A stretch of DNA of 11,433 bases from JANXUC01 sp043749225 (GCA_043749225.1 JAYVEP010000141.1:1-11433), one strand, 5' to 3'; positions 1 to 7,825 are shown, counted from the stretch's first letter. Notes: generated from the sequence alone by a model not told the origin. Made by a program: numbers and translations.

Positions 1-47
1 CCAAGGCATGCTCTCTCTTCTACAAGCCTCAGTCCCTCGAGCCAAAG

Positions 48-95
48 TGTTACCTATGTCCCCGGTCTGTTTTGTTACCCATGTCCCCGGTCCGT
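48..95 (+). repeat. Two tandem 23-bp repeats, possible insertion-sequence end
   Basis: Two direct copies at 48-70 and 73-95 lie with a 25-bp period and agree at 21 of 23 positions; they differ only at T/C positions 55/80 and 68/93. Each copy starts TGTTACC and contains ATGTCCCCGGTC. Multiple short terminal repeats starting with TG are known at the ends of IS21-family elements, so an insertion-sequence end is a reasonable reading. If so, the plus-strand orientation puts the body of the element to the right, where no transposase exists, so this would be a remnant. The IS assignment is inference; the repeat itself is directly visible. Confidence 0.5.
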
Positions 96-107
96 ACCGC
101 TAAGAGC

Positions 108-127
108 AGCGGACAAGAGTGTCCGCT
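108..127. repeat. Perfect 8-bp inverted repeat (hairpin)
   Basis: AGCGGACA at 108-115 pairs perfectly with TGTCCGCT at 120-127 across a four-base loop (AGAG). There is no T-run on either side that would make it a clear terminator. It stands 16 bases from a second hairpin at 144-165, so the pair looks like a doublet of REP-like palindromes. I recall similar dispersed hairpins in acidobacterial intergenic regions but cannot verify that here. Confidence 0.55.
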
Positions 128-137
128 CTACATGGTC

Positions 138-165
138 AAAAGCGGGCGAGCAGGAATGCTCACCC
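138..165 (-). terminator. Candidate intrinsic terminator of the hydroxylase operon
   Basis: Read on the minus strand, a stem of GGG-t-GAGCA pairs with TGCTC-g-CCC around a TTCC loop: eight base pairs with one internal mismatch (positions 144-165). Two bases later a short TTTT run follows (138-141). It begins about 55 bases past the stop codon of the molybdopterin subunit gene, the right place to end that transcript. The T-run is short, so it could instead be just the second member of the hairpin doublet that includes 108-127. Confidence 0.4.
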
Positions 166-219
166 TACACAACCTGCACACACAACCTGGCTATTCTTAC
201 CGCCAACCTCTCGTTGTCA

Positions 220-2457
220 TCACACGAACTTCGTTTTCGATAGCGGAAGCTCTCTTACGCGCTTGCCTGTTGCGGCAAACAGCCCATTGCACAAAGCTGG
301 GGCAAAGGGTGGGACGCCGGGCTCACCCACACCTGCCGGTGGCGCGTCGCTCTCCACAATGTGTACTTCAGTTTTTCGTGGCGCGTGGTTCATACGCGCA
401 ACCTGGAAGTTATTGAAGTTGCTCTGATCGATTACGCCTTTGGTTGCGGTGATCTCACCGTATAGCGCGAGACTGGTTCCGAAGACGGCTGCCCCTTCAA
501 ACTGGTTGCGAACATTGTCGGGGCTGACGACCGTTCCGGCATCGACGGCGGTCCACACATTTGGAATATGGATTTGTCCTCTGTTGTCGACTTCTACTTC
601 GACCACGGTGGCAACGTAAGTGAGGAAGCTGCGATGGGCGGCGATGCCCATGCCGCGACCTTTTACTTTCGGCCGCTTGGCCCAGCCGGATTTCTCGACC
701 GCGATGTCGATCACGCGTCGGAGTCGCGCGGTATCGAGCGGATATTTCAGCTTGTCTTCAGCCTCATCCTCTTTGTAGTCGAGATTCACGATGCGGGAAG
801 GACCGATGACATCGAGCAGATACTGCGCCGGATCCTTCTTGGCCAAAGCTGCCAGTTCGTCGACGAAAGAATGAATCGCGAAGGCGTGATAGATGTTGGC
901 GACGCTGCGCAACCAGCCGATGCGAACATGGTAATCGGCGGGACCGTTTTCGGCGCGATGGTTCGGAATGTCGAAAGGAAGATTGTTCCATCCCAAGCCC
1001 ATCTCATCGTCGGCATACTTGGAGGAAGCGTCGAAAGTGGAGTTAATTGGAGGATACACGGTGCGCTGCAACCAGGCAGTGGGCTTGCCGTCCGGCCCGA
1101 CAGCGGCCTTGAGATACATCGCAGCGACGGAATGGAAAAAGTCGAAGCGTATGTCATCCTCGCGGGTCCAAACTACTTTGACCGGTTTGCCAAGTTGTTT
1201 GGAAAGAATCGCAGCTTCCGCGACTTGATCTGGTTTCGACTTGCGGCCGAAGCCGCCGCCCAGCAGGGTCACATGGCAGGTGACGTCTTCCTTTTTGATG
1301 CCGAGCGCGCTGGCGACTGTGTCCTGTACGGCTTGCGGATTCTGCGTCGGAGCCCAAGCGACGACTTTTCCATCGCGATATTCAGCGACCGCGACGGGTG
1401 GCTCCATGGAAACGTGAGCTAAGTGCGGAGTGTAGTATTCGGCTTCGACGATCTTGCCGCCTTTTGCAAATTCAGCGTCTACATTACCCACGTTACGCAC
1501 AACCTTGCAAGGCTGCCGTGAAGTTGATTCGAGCGTTTTGCGGAACTCCGCGGAGTTGTAGGTGGAGTGTGGGCTGGTGTCCCAGTCGATTTTCAGCTTT
1601 TTGCGTCCTTGGAATGCGGCCCAGGTATTATCTGCGATGACTGCTACGCCGCCCAGCGGCCGAAATAGATGCGGCGGTTTGACAGTATCAATCGTCAAAG
1701 TTTTTTGGACGCCGGCAACTTGCAGCGCGGCTTTATCGTCGTAGCTTTTAATTTTTTGCCCCAAGACGGGTGGGTGCTCAATGGAGGCATAGACCATGCC
1801 GGGCATGGTTGCGTCCATGCCAAAGACGGCTTTGCCGGTTACGATGTCCTGCAGGTCGAAGAGCGCATTGCTCTCCTTGCCGATGTAGCGCCATTCGGAA
1901 CGCGGTTTCAGGACTAACGCTTCCTTCTTCGGAACGGCAAGCTTGGAGGCTGCAGCGGCAAGATCGCCGTAACCTAACTTGCGACCGCTGGCCTTGTGCA
2001 CAACAAAATGTGGTTCGGTGGAACAATCTTTTGGGGAAACATTCCATTGCGTAGCGGCTGCGGAAATCAGCATGGCGCGTGCGCTGGCGCCTACCTGTCG
2101 CATGAGATCGAAGGAACTGCGAACGGAATGAGAGCCGTCTGTATCCTGGTCGCCATACTTCGGATCGCCAACGGCTTGATCGAGCTTGACCTTCGACCAA
2201 TCGGCGTCGAGTTCGTCAGTGACTACGAGTGGAAGAGCGGTTCGGCTGCCACAGCCCATTTCGGAGCGATGGGCAACGATGGTGACCGTTCCGTCAGATG
2301 CGATGGACAGCCACATGTTGGGGTCAAGGGTGGCAGCCGCTTCGCCTTCGGCGGCCCACAAAGGCTCCGGAACGAGGCGCGCACTGAGGACGAAAACACT
2401 GGAGGCAAGCACCCCTTGCAAGAATCCGCGGCGGCTGACATTCTCGATAAGCTTCAT
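220..2457 (-). CDS. Molybdopterin-binding large subunit of a Tat-exported xanthine-oxidase-family hydroxylase (IorB-like)
   Basis: This 745-residue protein is the catalytic subunit of a two-subunit molybdenum hydroxylase of the isoquinoline 1-oxidoreductase beta type, which hydroxylates N-heterocycles or oxidises aldehydes with water as oxygen donor. The N-terminus has a twin-arginine signal (SRRGFLQG, residues 8-15) and a hydrophobic stretch ending near AWA-type residues at 34-36, so the folded cofactor enzyme is probably exported to the periplasm. Family landmarks are HVSMEPPVAVAEY (348-360), the cofactor-binding loop GGGFGRK (400-406), GWLRSVANIYHAFAIHSFVDELA (514-536) and GVGEPGVPP (709-717), whose Glu712 is the expected catalytic base. 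Length matches the family. The start at 2457 is chosen because AAGGAG lies five bases upstream and its ATG overlaps the TGA of the [2Fe-2S] subunit gene (ATGA), implying coupled translation; an open frame reaches further upstream but only as a shadow of that gene. The substrate cannot be read from sequence. Confidence 0.9.
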   Translation of the reverse strand: MKLIENVSRRGFLQGVLASSVFVLSARLVPEPLWAAEGEAAATLDPNMWLSIASDGTVTIVAHRSEMGCGSRTALPLVVTDELDADWSKVKLDQAVGDPKYGDQDTDGSHSVRSSFDLMRQVGASARAMLISAAATQWNVSPKDCSTEPHFVVHKASGRKLGYGDLAAAASKLAVPKKEALVLKPRSEWRYIGKESNALFDLQDIVTGKAVFGMDATMPGMVYASIEHPPVLGQKIKSYDDKAALQVAGVQKTLTIDTVKPPHLFRPLGGVAVIADNTWAAFQGRKKLKIDWDTSPHSTYNSAEFRKTLESTSRQPCKVVRNVGNVDAEFAKGGKIVEAEYYTPHLAHVSMEPPVAVAEYRDGKVVAWAPTQNPQAVQDTVASALGIKKEDVTCHVTLLGGGFGRKSKPDQVAEAAILSKQLGKPVKVVWTREDDIRFDFFHSVAAMYLKAAVGPDGKPTAWLQRTVYPPINSTFDASSKYADDEMGLGWNNLPFDIPNHRAENGPADYHVRIGWLRSVANIYHAFAIHSFVDELAALAKKDPAQYLLDVIGPSRIVNLDYKEDEAEDKLKYPLDTARLRRVIDIAVEKSGWAKRPKVKGRGMGIAAHRSFLTYVATVVEVEVDNRGQIHIPNVWTAVDAGTVVSPDNVRNQFEGAAVFGTSLALYGEITATKGVIDQSNFNNFQVARMNHAPRKTEVHIVESDAPPAGVGEPGVPPFAPALCNGLFAATGKRVRELPLSKTKFV

Positions 2458-2900
2458 GCTGTCTCCTTCGCGGCTTGGTGGATCGCTGTGCGAATTCTCT
2501 GATAAGTTCCGCAGCGACAGATGTTGCCCGACATGGCGGTGTCGATATCCTGATCGCTGGGATTCTTGTTCTCTTTGAGCAGAGCAATGGCCGTCATGAT
2601 TTGGCCGGTCTGGCAATATCCACACTGCGGCACACGGGCTTCCATCCATGCCTTCTGCACCGGGTGCATGGGTGCGATGCCTTCAATCGTGGTGATCTCG
2701 CTGTCTCCGATTTCTTTCATCGGCGTTGAGCAAGAGCGGATCGGTTGTCCGTTGCGATGCACTGTGCAAGCGCCGCAGAGTGAGATGCCGCAGCCAAACT
2801 TTGTGCCCGTGAGTCCGGCTACGTCGCGCAAGAACCAGAGCAACGGCATTTCTGGATCGCCGTCGAAAGTCTTTTCTTTCCCGTTTATTCTCAAGCGCAT
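2454..2900 (-). CDS. [2Fe-2S] small subunit of the molybdenum hydroxylase (IorA-like)
   Basis: A 148-residue electron-transfer subunit that passes electrons from the molybdenum site to an external acceptor. The N-terminal half is a plant-type ferredoxin fold with ligands Cys37, Cys42, Cys45 and Cys57 (GCGISLCGAC...C); the C-terminal half is the helical [2Fe-2S] domain with Cys93, Cys96, Cys128 and Cys130 (CGYCQTGQ and GNICRCGTY). All eight cluster ligands are present and the length fits IorA-type subunits (about 150 residues). The ATG at 2900 is chosen because GGAGG stands seven bases before it and translation there begins directly with the domain; in-frame starts further upstream would add unrelated residues. 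It is first in the pair and its stop overlaps the start of the large subunit. No FAD-subunit gene accompanies it, as expected for this two-subunit class. It has no signal of its own and is probably carried out by the Tat signal of its partner. Confidence 0.9.
   Translation of the reverse strand: MRLRINGKEKTFDGDPEMPLLWFLRDVAGLTGTKFGCGISLCGACTVHRNGQPIRSCSTPMKEIGDSEITTIEGIAPMHPVQKAWMEARVPQCGYCQTGQIMTAIALLKENKNPSDQDIDTAMSGNICRCGTYQRIRTAIHQAAKETA
2463..2468 (-). promoter_or_regulatory. Ribosome binding site of the molybdopterin subunit gene
   Basis: AAGGAG on the minus strand lies five bases before the ATG at 2457, inside the last codons of the small subunit gene. It fixes the start that places the Tat signal at the N-terminus. 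Confidence 0.75.
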
Positions 2901-2907
2901 CAGTGAG

Positions 2908-2912
2908 CCTCC
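2908..2912 (-). promoter_or_regulatory. Ribosome binding site of the [2Fe-2S] subunit gene
   Basis: GGAGG on the minus strand lies seven bases before the ATG at 2900. It decides this start over in-frame upstream ATG codons, for example the one about 39 bases earlier. Confidence 0.75.
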
Positions 2913-2937
2913 GGTTGCAAGCAGATTGAACTCGACC

Positions 2938-2943
2938 ATTCTA
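2938..2943 (-). promoter_or_regulatory. Possible -10 box for the hydroxylase operon
   Basis: TAGAAT on the minus strand lies 37 bases upstream of the small subunit start, which would give a leader of about 30 bases. No convincing -35 hexamer stands 16-18 bases further upstream, so this is weak. The gap 2901-3060 must hold divergent promoters for this operon and for dnaE; I could not identify a dnaE promoter in it. Confidence 0.25.
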
Positions 2944-3049
2944 GCCGAAGTATCGATGAACAAAGTAAATAATGATGTGGGTACACTTTCATTCGTCCAG
3001 TTTTTCCACAGGGCGCGCCTATATCCACCGCTGGCCGGCGGCTTAAAAT

Positions 3050-3054
3050 AGAGG
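3050..3054 (+). promoter_or_regulatory. Ribosome binding site of dnaE
   Basis: AGAGG lies six bases before the ATG at 3061, where the PHP-domain N-terminus begins as expected for the family. Confidence 0.65.
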
Positions 3055-3060
3055 CTTCTC

Positions 3061-6000
3061 ATGCCTGACTTCGTTCACCTGCACCTTCACTCCGATTATT
3101 CGATGCTGGACGGCGCTAGCGACGTCGACAAGCTGTGCGCGCGGGCCCAAGAGCTCGGCATGTCGTCCGTGGCGATGACGGACCATGGCAACATTTTTGG
3201 CGCGGTGCATTTTGTGAATGCAGCCAAGAAGCATGGTCTGAAGCCGATTGTGGGCTGCGAGCTTTATGTCTGCAAGAAGGACGATCACAGGATTTCGCGC
3301 ACACCTCCTGATGGGGATTCCTACAATCACCTGATTATTTTGGCGGAGAACGACGAAGGGTATCGCAACCTGGTGAAGATCACGTCGGAATCCTCGTTGC
3401 ATGGTTTTTACTACAAGCCGAGAATCAGCAAGCAGTTTTTGGCGGAGCATAGTCGCGGGCTGATTGGGTTGTCGGCGTGCTTGAAGGGTGAAGTGGCGGA
3501 GCGGTTGACGGAAGGGAAGTATGACGCGGCGCGGGCTGCTGCTGCTGGATTGCAGGATATTTTTGGCAAAGGGAATTTCTTTCTCGAGATTCAGGATCAG
3601 GGCCTTGAGCAGGAACAGCGCATCGCTGCGGACCTGTACAAGCTGGAAAAAGATATTGAGATTCCTTTAGTTGCCACCAATGACAGCCACTACTTGTGCG
3701 AGGACGATTCTCATGCGCAGGATGTGATGCTATGCATCCAGATGGGCAAGTCGATCCACGACACCAACCGGATGAAGTTTGAAGGCACGCAATTCTTTGT
3801 GAAGAGCGCGGCTGAGATGGCGATGGTATTTCCGGACGCGCCGCAAGTATTGGAGCGCACCGTCGAGATTGCGGAACGTTGTCACATGAAGCTGGAGAAG
3901 TTGGCGCATTCGTTTCCTGAGTTCAATGTGCCTCCTGGATTTACGACTGATAGTTATTTTGAGCACGTGACGCGGCAAGGGTTTGCCAAGCGGCTGGAAG
4001 TCTTGCGTGTGCAAGATTCACAAGGGAAGTTGAAGAACAAGCTTTCGGATTACGAGCTGCGGCTGAAGTGGGAGTTGGAAATCATTCAGCAAATGCAGTA
4101 TCCGGGCTATTTTTTGATTGTGTGGGATTTTATCCGCTACGCGCGGGAACAGAGTATTCCGGTGGGGCCTGGGCGTGGTTCGGCGGCAGGTTCGCTGGTT
4201 TCTTATGCATTGGGAATTACGGATATCGATCCGCTGCAGCATGAATTGCTGTTTGAGCGGTTTCTAAATCCTGAACGTGTGTCCATGCCGGATATCGATA
4301 TCGACTTCTGCATGAACCGGCGCAGCGAAGTGATTGACTACGTTACCCGCAAGTATGGGCGCGACAACGTAGCGCAAATTATCACATTTGGAACGATGCA
4401 GGCAAAGGCGGCGATTAAGGATGTGGGCCGCGCGATGGATATGCCCTACGCCGATGTGGACCGCATCGCAAAGATGATTCCGCAGCAGCTGAATATTACT
4501 TTGGAACAGTCGCTGAAGGATTCGCCGCCGTTGCAGCAAGCCTATGAGAGCGATCCGCAGATACGCGAATTGCTGGATACGGCAAGAAAGCTGGAAGGAT
4601 TGGTGCGCAATTCCGGGGTGCATGCTGCGGGGGTTGTGATCTCTCCCAAGCCGCTTACAGACCTGGTGCCGCTGCATAAAACGAAGAACGACGAAATCGT
4701 TGTGGCGTTCGATATGGGCGCGATTGAGAAGCTGGGCTTGCTGAAGATGGACTTCCTCGGCTTGACCACGCTGACGATCCTGGATGACGCGCGCAAGCTG
4801 ATCAAGCACACGCAAAACGTTGATCTGATATTGGAAGACATAGAACTTTCCGACAAGGTTACTTACGAAAAGGTGTTTCACAAGGGGCTGACTTCCGGGG
4901 TGTTTCAGTTTGAATCGGGCGGGATGCGGGATGTGCTGCGGCGTTACCATCCCGATTCGATTGAGCATTTGACGGCGCTCAATGCGCTCTATCGACCTGG
5001 CCCGATTCAAGGCGGGATGGTCGATGACTTTATCGAGCGCAAACTTGGTCGCCGCAAGATTGAATATGAATTGCCTGAACTGCAGGAAGTGCTGCAAGAG
5101 ACTTACGGCGTCATCGTGTATCAGGAACAGGTGATGCAGATCGCGAACAAGCTGGCTGGCTACTCCCTGGGAGAAGCTGATCTGCTGCGGCGGGCGATGG
5201 GTAAGAAACAAGCTGAGGAAATGGCGGCCCAGCGTGAGCGCTTCGTGCGCGGTGCGCATGAGCGAGGGTATCCGCCGAAGAAGATTGAAAAGATTTTCGA
5301 TTTGATGGCGCAGTTTGCAGGGTACGGCTTCAACAAGTCGCACTCGGCCGCGTATGCGCTGTTGGCGTTCCAGACGGCGTATTTGAAGACGCACTTTCCC
5401 GTCGAGTTCATGGCAGCGCTGCTAACGTCGGTGACCGGCAGTACGGACGATGTTGTGAAGTACATCAACGAATGTCGCGAGATGGGGATTCCGGTTGAGC
5501 CTCCCGATATCAACGTAAGCGATGCGAATTTCACTCCGCACGGGGAAGCGATTCGATTTGGTTTGGCGGCGGTGAAAAACGTTGGACACAACGCGATTGA
5601 TTCGATTGTTGCTGCGCGCAAGAAACTGGGAAAGTTCAAATCGATTTTCGAATTTTGCGAGAACGTTGATTTGCGTCTGCTCAACAAGCGCATTCTGGAA
5701 TCGCTGGTGAAGAGCGGCGCCATGGATGGGTTCGGCCGCCGGGCGCAAGTTATGGCCGCGCTGGATAAGGCGATCGAGCAATCGCAGAAAGCGCAGCGCG
5801 ACGCGGAATCCGGGCAGCACGGGCTGTTTGGCGTGTTCGAGGAGGAGACGCCTGGCGCGGTTGAACGGCTGCCGAATACTCCCGATTGGGATGAGCACAC
5901 GCGGCTGACTTATGAAAAGGAGATTCTCGGCTTCTTCATCACAGGCCATCCGCTCGAAAAATACAAAGACAAACTCGCGGACTTCAACGCGAAGACTACG

Positions 6001-6540
6001 GCTGAAGTCTTGGAGATGAAGAGCACCGGGCGGGATGGGGCCGAGATTTTGATCGGCGGAGTTCTTACCGGAATTCGTCCCGCGAAATCGAAGAAAGGAG
6101 ACATGTATGCGCAAGGCGCGCTGGAAGACATGCACGGCAAGATCGAGTTGGTTGTATTTCCGGAAGCGTACAAGCGGCTATCAGAAAAGTTGAAGCTCAA
6201 CGTGCCAGTGTTGGTGAAGGCGGGCGTGCGGGCTGATGAAGGCGCGAATCCAAAACTTACGCCAAGCGAGATTACACCACTGGAAGAGGCCAAGCCTCCG
6301 CTGCCACGCTCGTTACGTATTCGAGTGCCGTTGGAAACCGTAACGGAAGCCACGGTTGATGCCTTGCATACACTCTTTGTTGAGCGCAAGGGGCCAGCAA
6401 AAGTGTTGTTTGACGTGGAGCGTCAGGGTGACTTCATGGTAGTCCTGGAGGCGGAAGGCTATAATGTGTTGCCGGACCGGTCGTTTCTGGCGAAGGTCGA
6501 GGAGTTATGTGGGCGCGGAAGTGTGCGCGTAATTGATTGA
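3061..6540 (+). CDS. dnaE: DNA polymerase III subunit alpha
   Basis: The 1159-residue replicative polymerase, essentially the same length as the E. coli protein. Domains in order: PHP domain (about 1-280, opening HLHLHSDYSMLDG), palm with GPGRGSAAGS (369-378) and the catalytic PDIDIDF (410-416), third catalytic aspartate D564 in KMDFLGL, fingers through about 830, helix-hairpin-helix region about 830-890, an internal clamp-binding motif QHGLF (919-923), an OB fold from about 995 (ILIGGVLTGIRPAKSKKGDMYA), and a short C-terminal region. Asp411, Asp413 and Asp564 correspond to E. coli D401, D403 and D555. The PHP metal-ligand set looks intact (His8, His10, Asp17, His42, Glu67, His90, Cys140, Asp208, His210), unlike the degenerate E. 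coli PHP, so it may carry its own 3'-5' proofreading activity. It is followed by accA, an order also found in E. coli. No frameshift or odd residue was seen. Confidence 0.97.
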   Translation: MPDFVHLHLHSDYSMLDGASDVDKLCARAQELGMSSVAMTDHGNIFGAVHFVNAAKKHGLKPIVGCELYVCKKDDHRISRTPPDGDSYNHLIILAENDEGYRNLVKITSESSLHGFYYKPRISKQFLAEHSRGLIGLSACLKGEVAERLTEGKYDAARAAAAGLQDIFGKGNFFLEIQDQGLEQEQRIAADLYKLEKDIEIPLVATNDSHYLCEDDSHAQDVMLCIQMGKSIHDTNRMKFEGTQFFVKSAAEMAMVFPDAPQVLERTVEIAERCHMKLEKLAHSFPEFNVPPGFTTDSYFEHVTRQGFAKRLEVLRVQDSQGKLKNKLSDYELRLKWELEIIQQMQYPGYFLIVWDFIRYAREQSIPVGPGRGSAAGSLVSYALGITDIDPLQHELLFERFLNPERVSMPDIDIDFCMNRRSEVIDYVTRKYGRDNVAQIITFGTMQAKAAIKDVGRAMDMPYADVDRIAKMIPQQLNITLEQSLKDSPPLQQAYESDPQIRELLDTARKLEGLVRNSGVHAAGVVISPKPLTDLVPLHKTKNDEIVVAFDMGAIEKLGLLKMDFLGLTTLTILDDARKLIKHTQNVDLILEDIELSDKVTYEKVFHKGLTSGVFQFESGGMRDVLRRYHPDSIEHLTALNALYRPGPIQGGMVDDFIERKLGRRKIEYELPELQEVLQETYGVIVYQEQVMQIANKLAGYSLGEADLLRRAMGKKQAEEMAAQRERFVRGAHERGYPPKKIEKIFDLMAQFAGYGFNKSHSAAYALLAFQTAYLKTHFPVEFMAALLTSVTGSTDDVVKYINECREMGIPVEPPDINVSDANFTPHGEAIRFGLAAVKNVGHNAIDSIVAARKKLGKFKSIFEFCENVDLRLLNKRILESLVKSGAMDGFGRRAQVMAALDKAIEQSQKAQRDAESGQHGLFGVFEEETPGAVERLPNTPDWDEHTRLTYEKEILGFFITGHPLEKYKDKLADFNAKTTAEVLEMKSTGRDGAEILIGGVLTGIRPAKSKKGDMYAQGALEDMHGKIELVVFPEAYKRLSEKLKLNVPVLVKAGVRADEGANPKLTPSEITPLEEAKPPLPRSLRIRVPLETVTEATVDALHTLFVERKGPAKVLFDVERQGDFMVVLEAEGYNVLPDRSFLAKVEELCGRGSVRVID

Positions 6541-6688
6541 CAATCCACGCATGAGTTTGTCCGTTACACTCGGGAATGAAGGGTACTCAAGAACTGCCGG
6601 ACTGCACACGGCGGTGGTGGCGCAGGAGTTTCTATTCTCGATGGTGGAGTCGCATTGGAAGTTGTCTCAGAACGGCCACGGCGTAAAA

Positions 6689-7669
6689 ATGGAATCGGTG
6701 AATAAAGCACAAGACGAGTTGCAACGAATTGAACAGCAGATTGGGAAGCTGGAAGCGCAACCTGTCTCGGCTGGGCCGGAAAGCAGCCAGCAGCAAGCCG
6801 TTCAGCAGCAGGTAAAGGAATTGCAGCAGCGAGTTTCCGCGTTGCGGCGCCAGATCGATTCGCAACTCGACGCTTGGCAGCGGACCGAACTCGCGCGTCA
6901 TCCACAGCGACCGTATTTGCTCGATTACATTGAGCGAGTTTTTACCGAGTGGAGCGAGATCCACGGCGACCGTAGCTTTGCCGACGACCCTTCCATAATT
7001 TGTGGGATGGCGCGGTTTCATGGCGAAGAAGTTCTAGTTCTCGGCCATCAAAAGGCTCGTGATACGAAGCAAAAGGTGTATCGAAATTTTGGCATGCCGA
7101 ACCCGGAAGGGTATCGGAAGGCGCTGCGGGCCATGCAGTTTGCCAATAAGTTTGGCCGTCCGATCTTCACTTTTGTCGACACGCCGGGCGCGTATCCGGG
7201 GATTGGCGCCGAGGAGCGTGGCCAGGGCGAAGCGATTGCTCGGAACCTCCGCGAAATGGCGAAGCTGCGCGTTCCAATTGTCGCAACGATTACCGGCGAA
7301 GGTGGGAGTGGCGGAGCGCTGGCGATTGCTGTTGCCGACCGCGTTCTCATGATGGAAAATTCGGTCTACTCCGTGATTTCGCCGGAAGGGTGTGCGTCCA
7401 TTATGTGGAGAGATCCTAGCAAGCGCGACGTAGCGGCACAAGCGATGCGGATCACCGCCAAAGACCTGGTCGAGATGAATTGTGTCGACGGCGTTGTGCA
7501 AGAGCCGGAAGGCGGGGCTCACCGCGATCACGAAGCAGCTGCTGCGTTTCTCAGTGCCGCGTTAATGGCGCATCTTGCCGAGTTGAAAGCTTTGCCTTTG
7601 GAGCAGATGTTGGAACAGCGCTATCGGAAATTCCGAACGATAGGGCAGTTCTTTCGGGTGGAAGGCTAG
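6689..7669 (+). CDS. accA: Acetyl-CoA carboxylase carboxyltransferase subunit alpha
   Basis: A 326-residue subunit (E. coli: 319) of the carboxyltransferase half of acetyl-CoA carboxylase. With AccD it moves CO2 from biotinyl-AccB to acetyl-CoA to make malonyl-CoA, the first committed step of fatty-acid synthesis in the cytoplasm. Residues 4-64 are a Gln/Glu-rich helical region (KAQDELQRIEQQIGKLE); the crotonase-type carboxyltransferase domain follows, with DTPGAYPGIGAEERGQGEAIA (164-184), the oxyanion-hole loop GEGGSGGALA (203-212) and SPEGCASIMWRD (231-242). The start is uncertain. The ATG at 6689 gives the family N-terminus and length but has no clear Shine-Dalgarno; an in-frame ATG at 6641 has GGAG twelve bases upstream, rather far, and would add 16 residues not typical of AccA. 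The gap after dnaE is 148 bases. accD is not in the window. Confidence 0.93.
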   Translation: MESVNKAQDELQRIEQQIGKLEAQPVSAGPESSQQQAVQQQVKELQQRVSALRRQIDSQLDAWQRTELARHPQRPYLLDYIERVFTEWSEIHGDRSFADDPSIICGMARFHGEEVLVLGHQKARDTKQKVYRNFGMPNPEGYRKALRAMQFANKFGRPIFTFVDTPGAYPGIGAEERGQGEAIARNLREMAKLRVPIVATITGEGGSGGALAIAVADRVLMMENSVYSVISPEGCASIMWRDPSKRDVAAQAMRITAKDLVEMNCVDGVVQEPEGGAHRDHEAAAAFLSAALMAHLAELKALPLEQMLEQRYRKFRTIGQFFRVEG

Positions 7670-7755
7670 GGATCGCCGCGCTGCTTACCGTGTCCGATTG
7701 TATAAATTTCCCTCGCCGGCGCCCTTCCGCTGGTCTTGAGAACCTCCACCTGCCG

Positions 7756-7761
7756 TATAAT
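7756..7761 (+). promoter_or_regulatory. Consensus -10 box upstream of korA
   Basis: A perfect TATAAT lies 64 bases upstream of the chosen korA start in the 156-bp gap after accA. The nearest -35-like hexamer, TTGAGA at 7736-7741, is only 14 bases away, shorter than the usual 16-18, so the promoter is either weak or activator-dependent, or the box is chance. Transcription would start near 7768. Confidence 0.35.
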
Positions 7762-7782
7762 TAAACGTTCGCTTAAATCAGT

Positions 7783-7794
7783 GTTGGGCCCAAC
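7783..7794. promoter_or_regulatory. 12-bp perfect palindrome in the korA leader, possible operator
   Basis: GTTGGGCCCAAC reads the same on both strands. It lies about 15 bases after the start point predicted from the TATAAT at 7756-7761 and 31 bases before the korA ATG, a position where a bound repressor would block transcription. No regulator gene is nearby, so the operator idea is inference from position and symmetry. Confidence 0.3.
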
Positions 7795-7825
7795 GGTCCG
7801 CGCGGTCTGGAGCCTTACGTCCGAA

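Noticed and set aside
72..427. Two overlapping plus-strand open frames near the left edge
   Set aside because: They run through the tandem repeats and hairpins and into the 3' end of the hydroxylase gene; the translations are low-quality and lack a ribosome binding site.
568..1422. A 284-codon plus-strand open frame antisense to the molybdopterin subunit gene
   Set aside because: The minus strand here encodes conserved motifs of the hydroxylase; the antisense translation shows no recognisable domain and is the usual frame shadow of a GC-rich gene.
2458..2649. An N-terminal extension of the molybdopterin subunit
   Set aside because: It is an out-of-frame reading of the [2Fe-2S] subunit gene and would bury the Tat signal 64 residues inside the protein.
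4264..5394. A 376-codon minus-strand open frame inside dnaE
   Set aside because: It lies opposite the catalytic core of DnaE; the translation is Arg/His/Gln-rich with no recognisable fold, as expected for an antisense shadow.
6537..6570. A perfect TTGACA overlapping the dnaE stop, as an accA promoter with TACACT
   Set aside because: The spacing to TACACT is 22 bases, too long, and no acceptable -10 hexamer lies at 16-18 bases.
6533..6688. An N-terminal extension of AccA from upstream in-frame starts
   Set aside because: The added residues are not typical of AccA and part of the extension overlaps the dnaE stop; the ATG at 6689 gives the normal family length.
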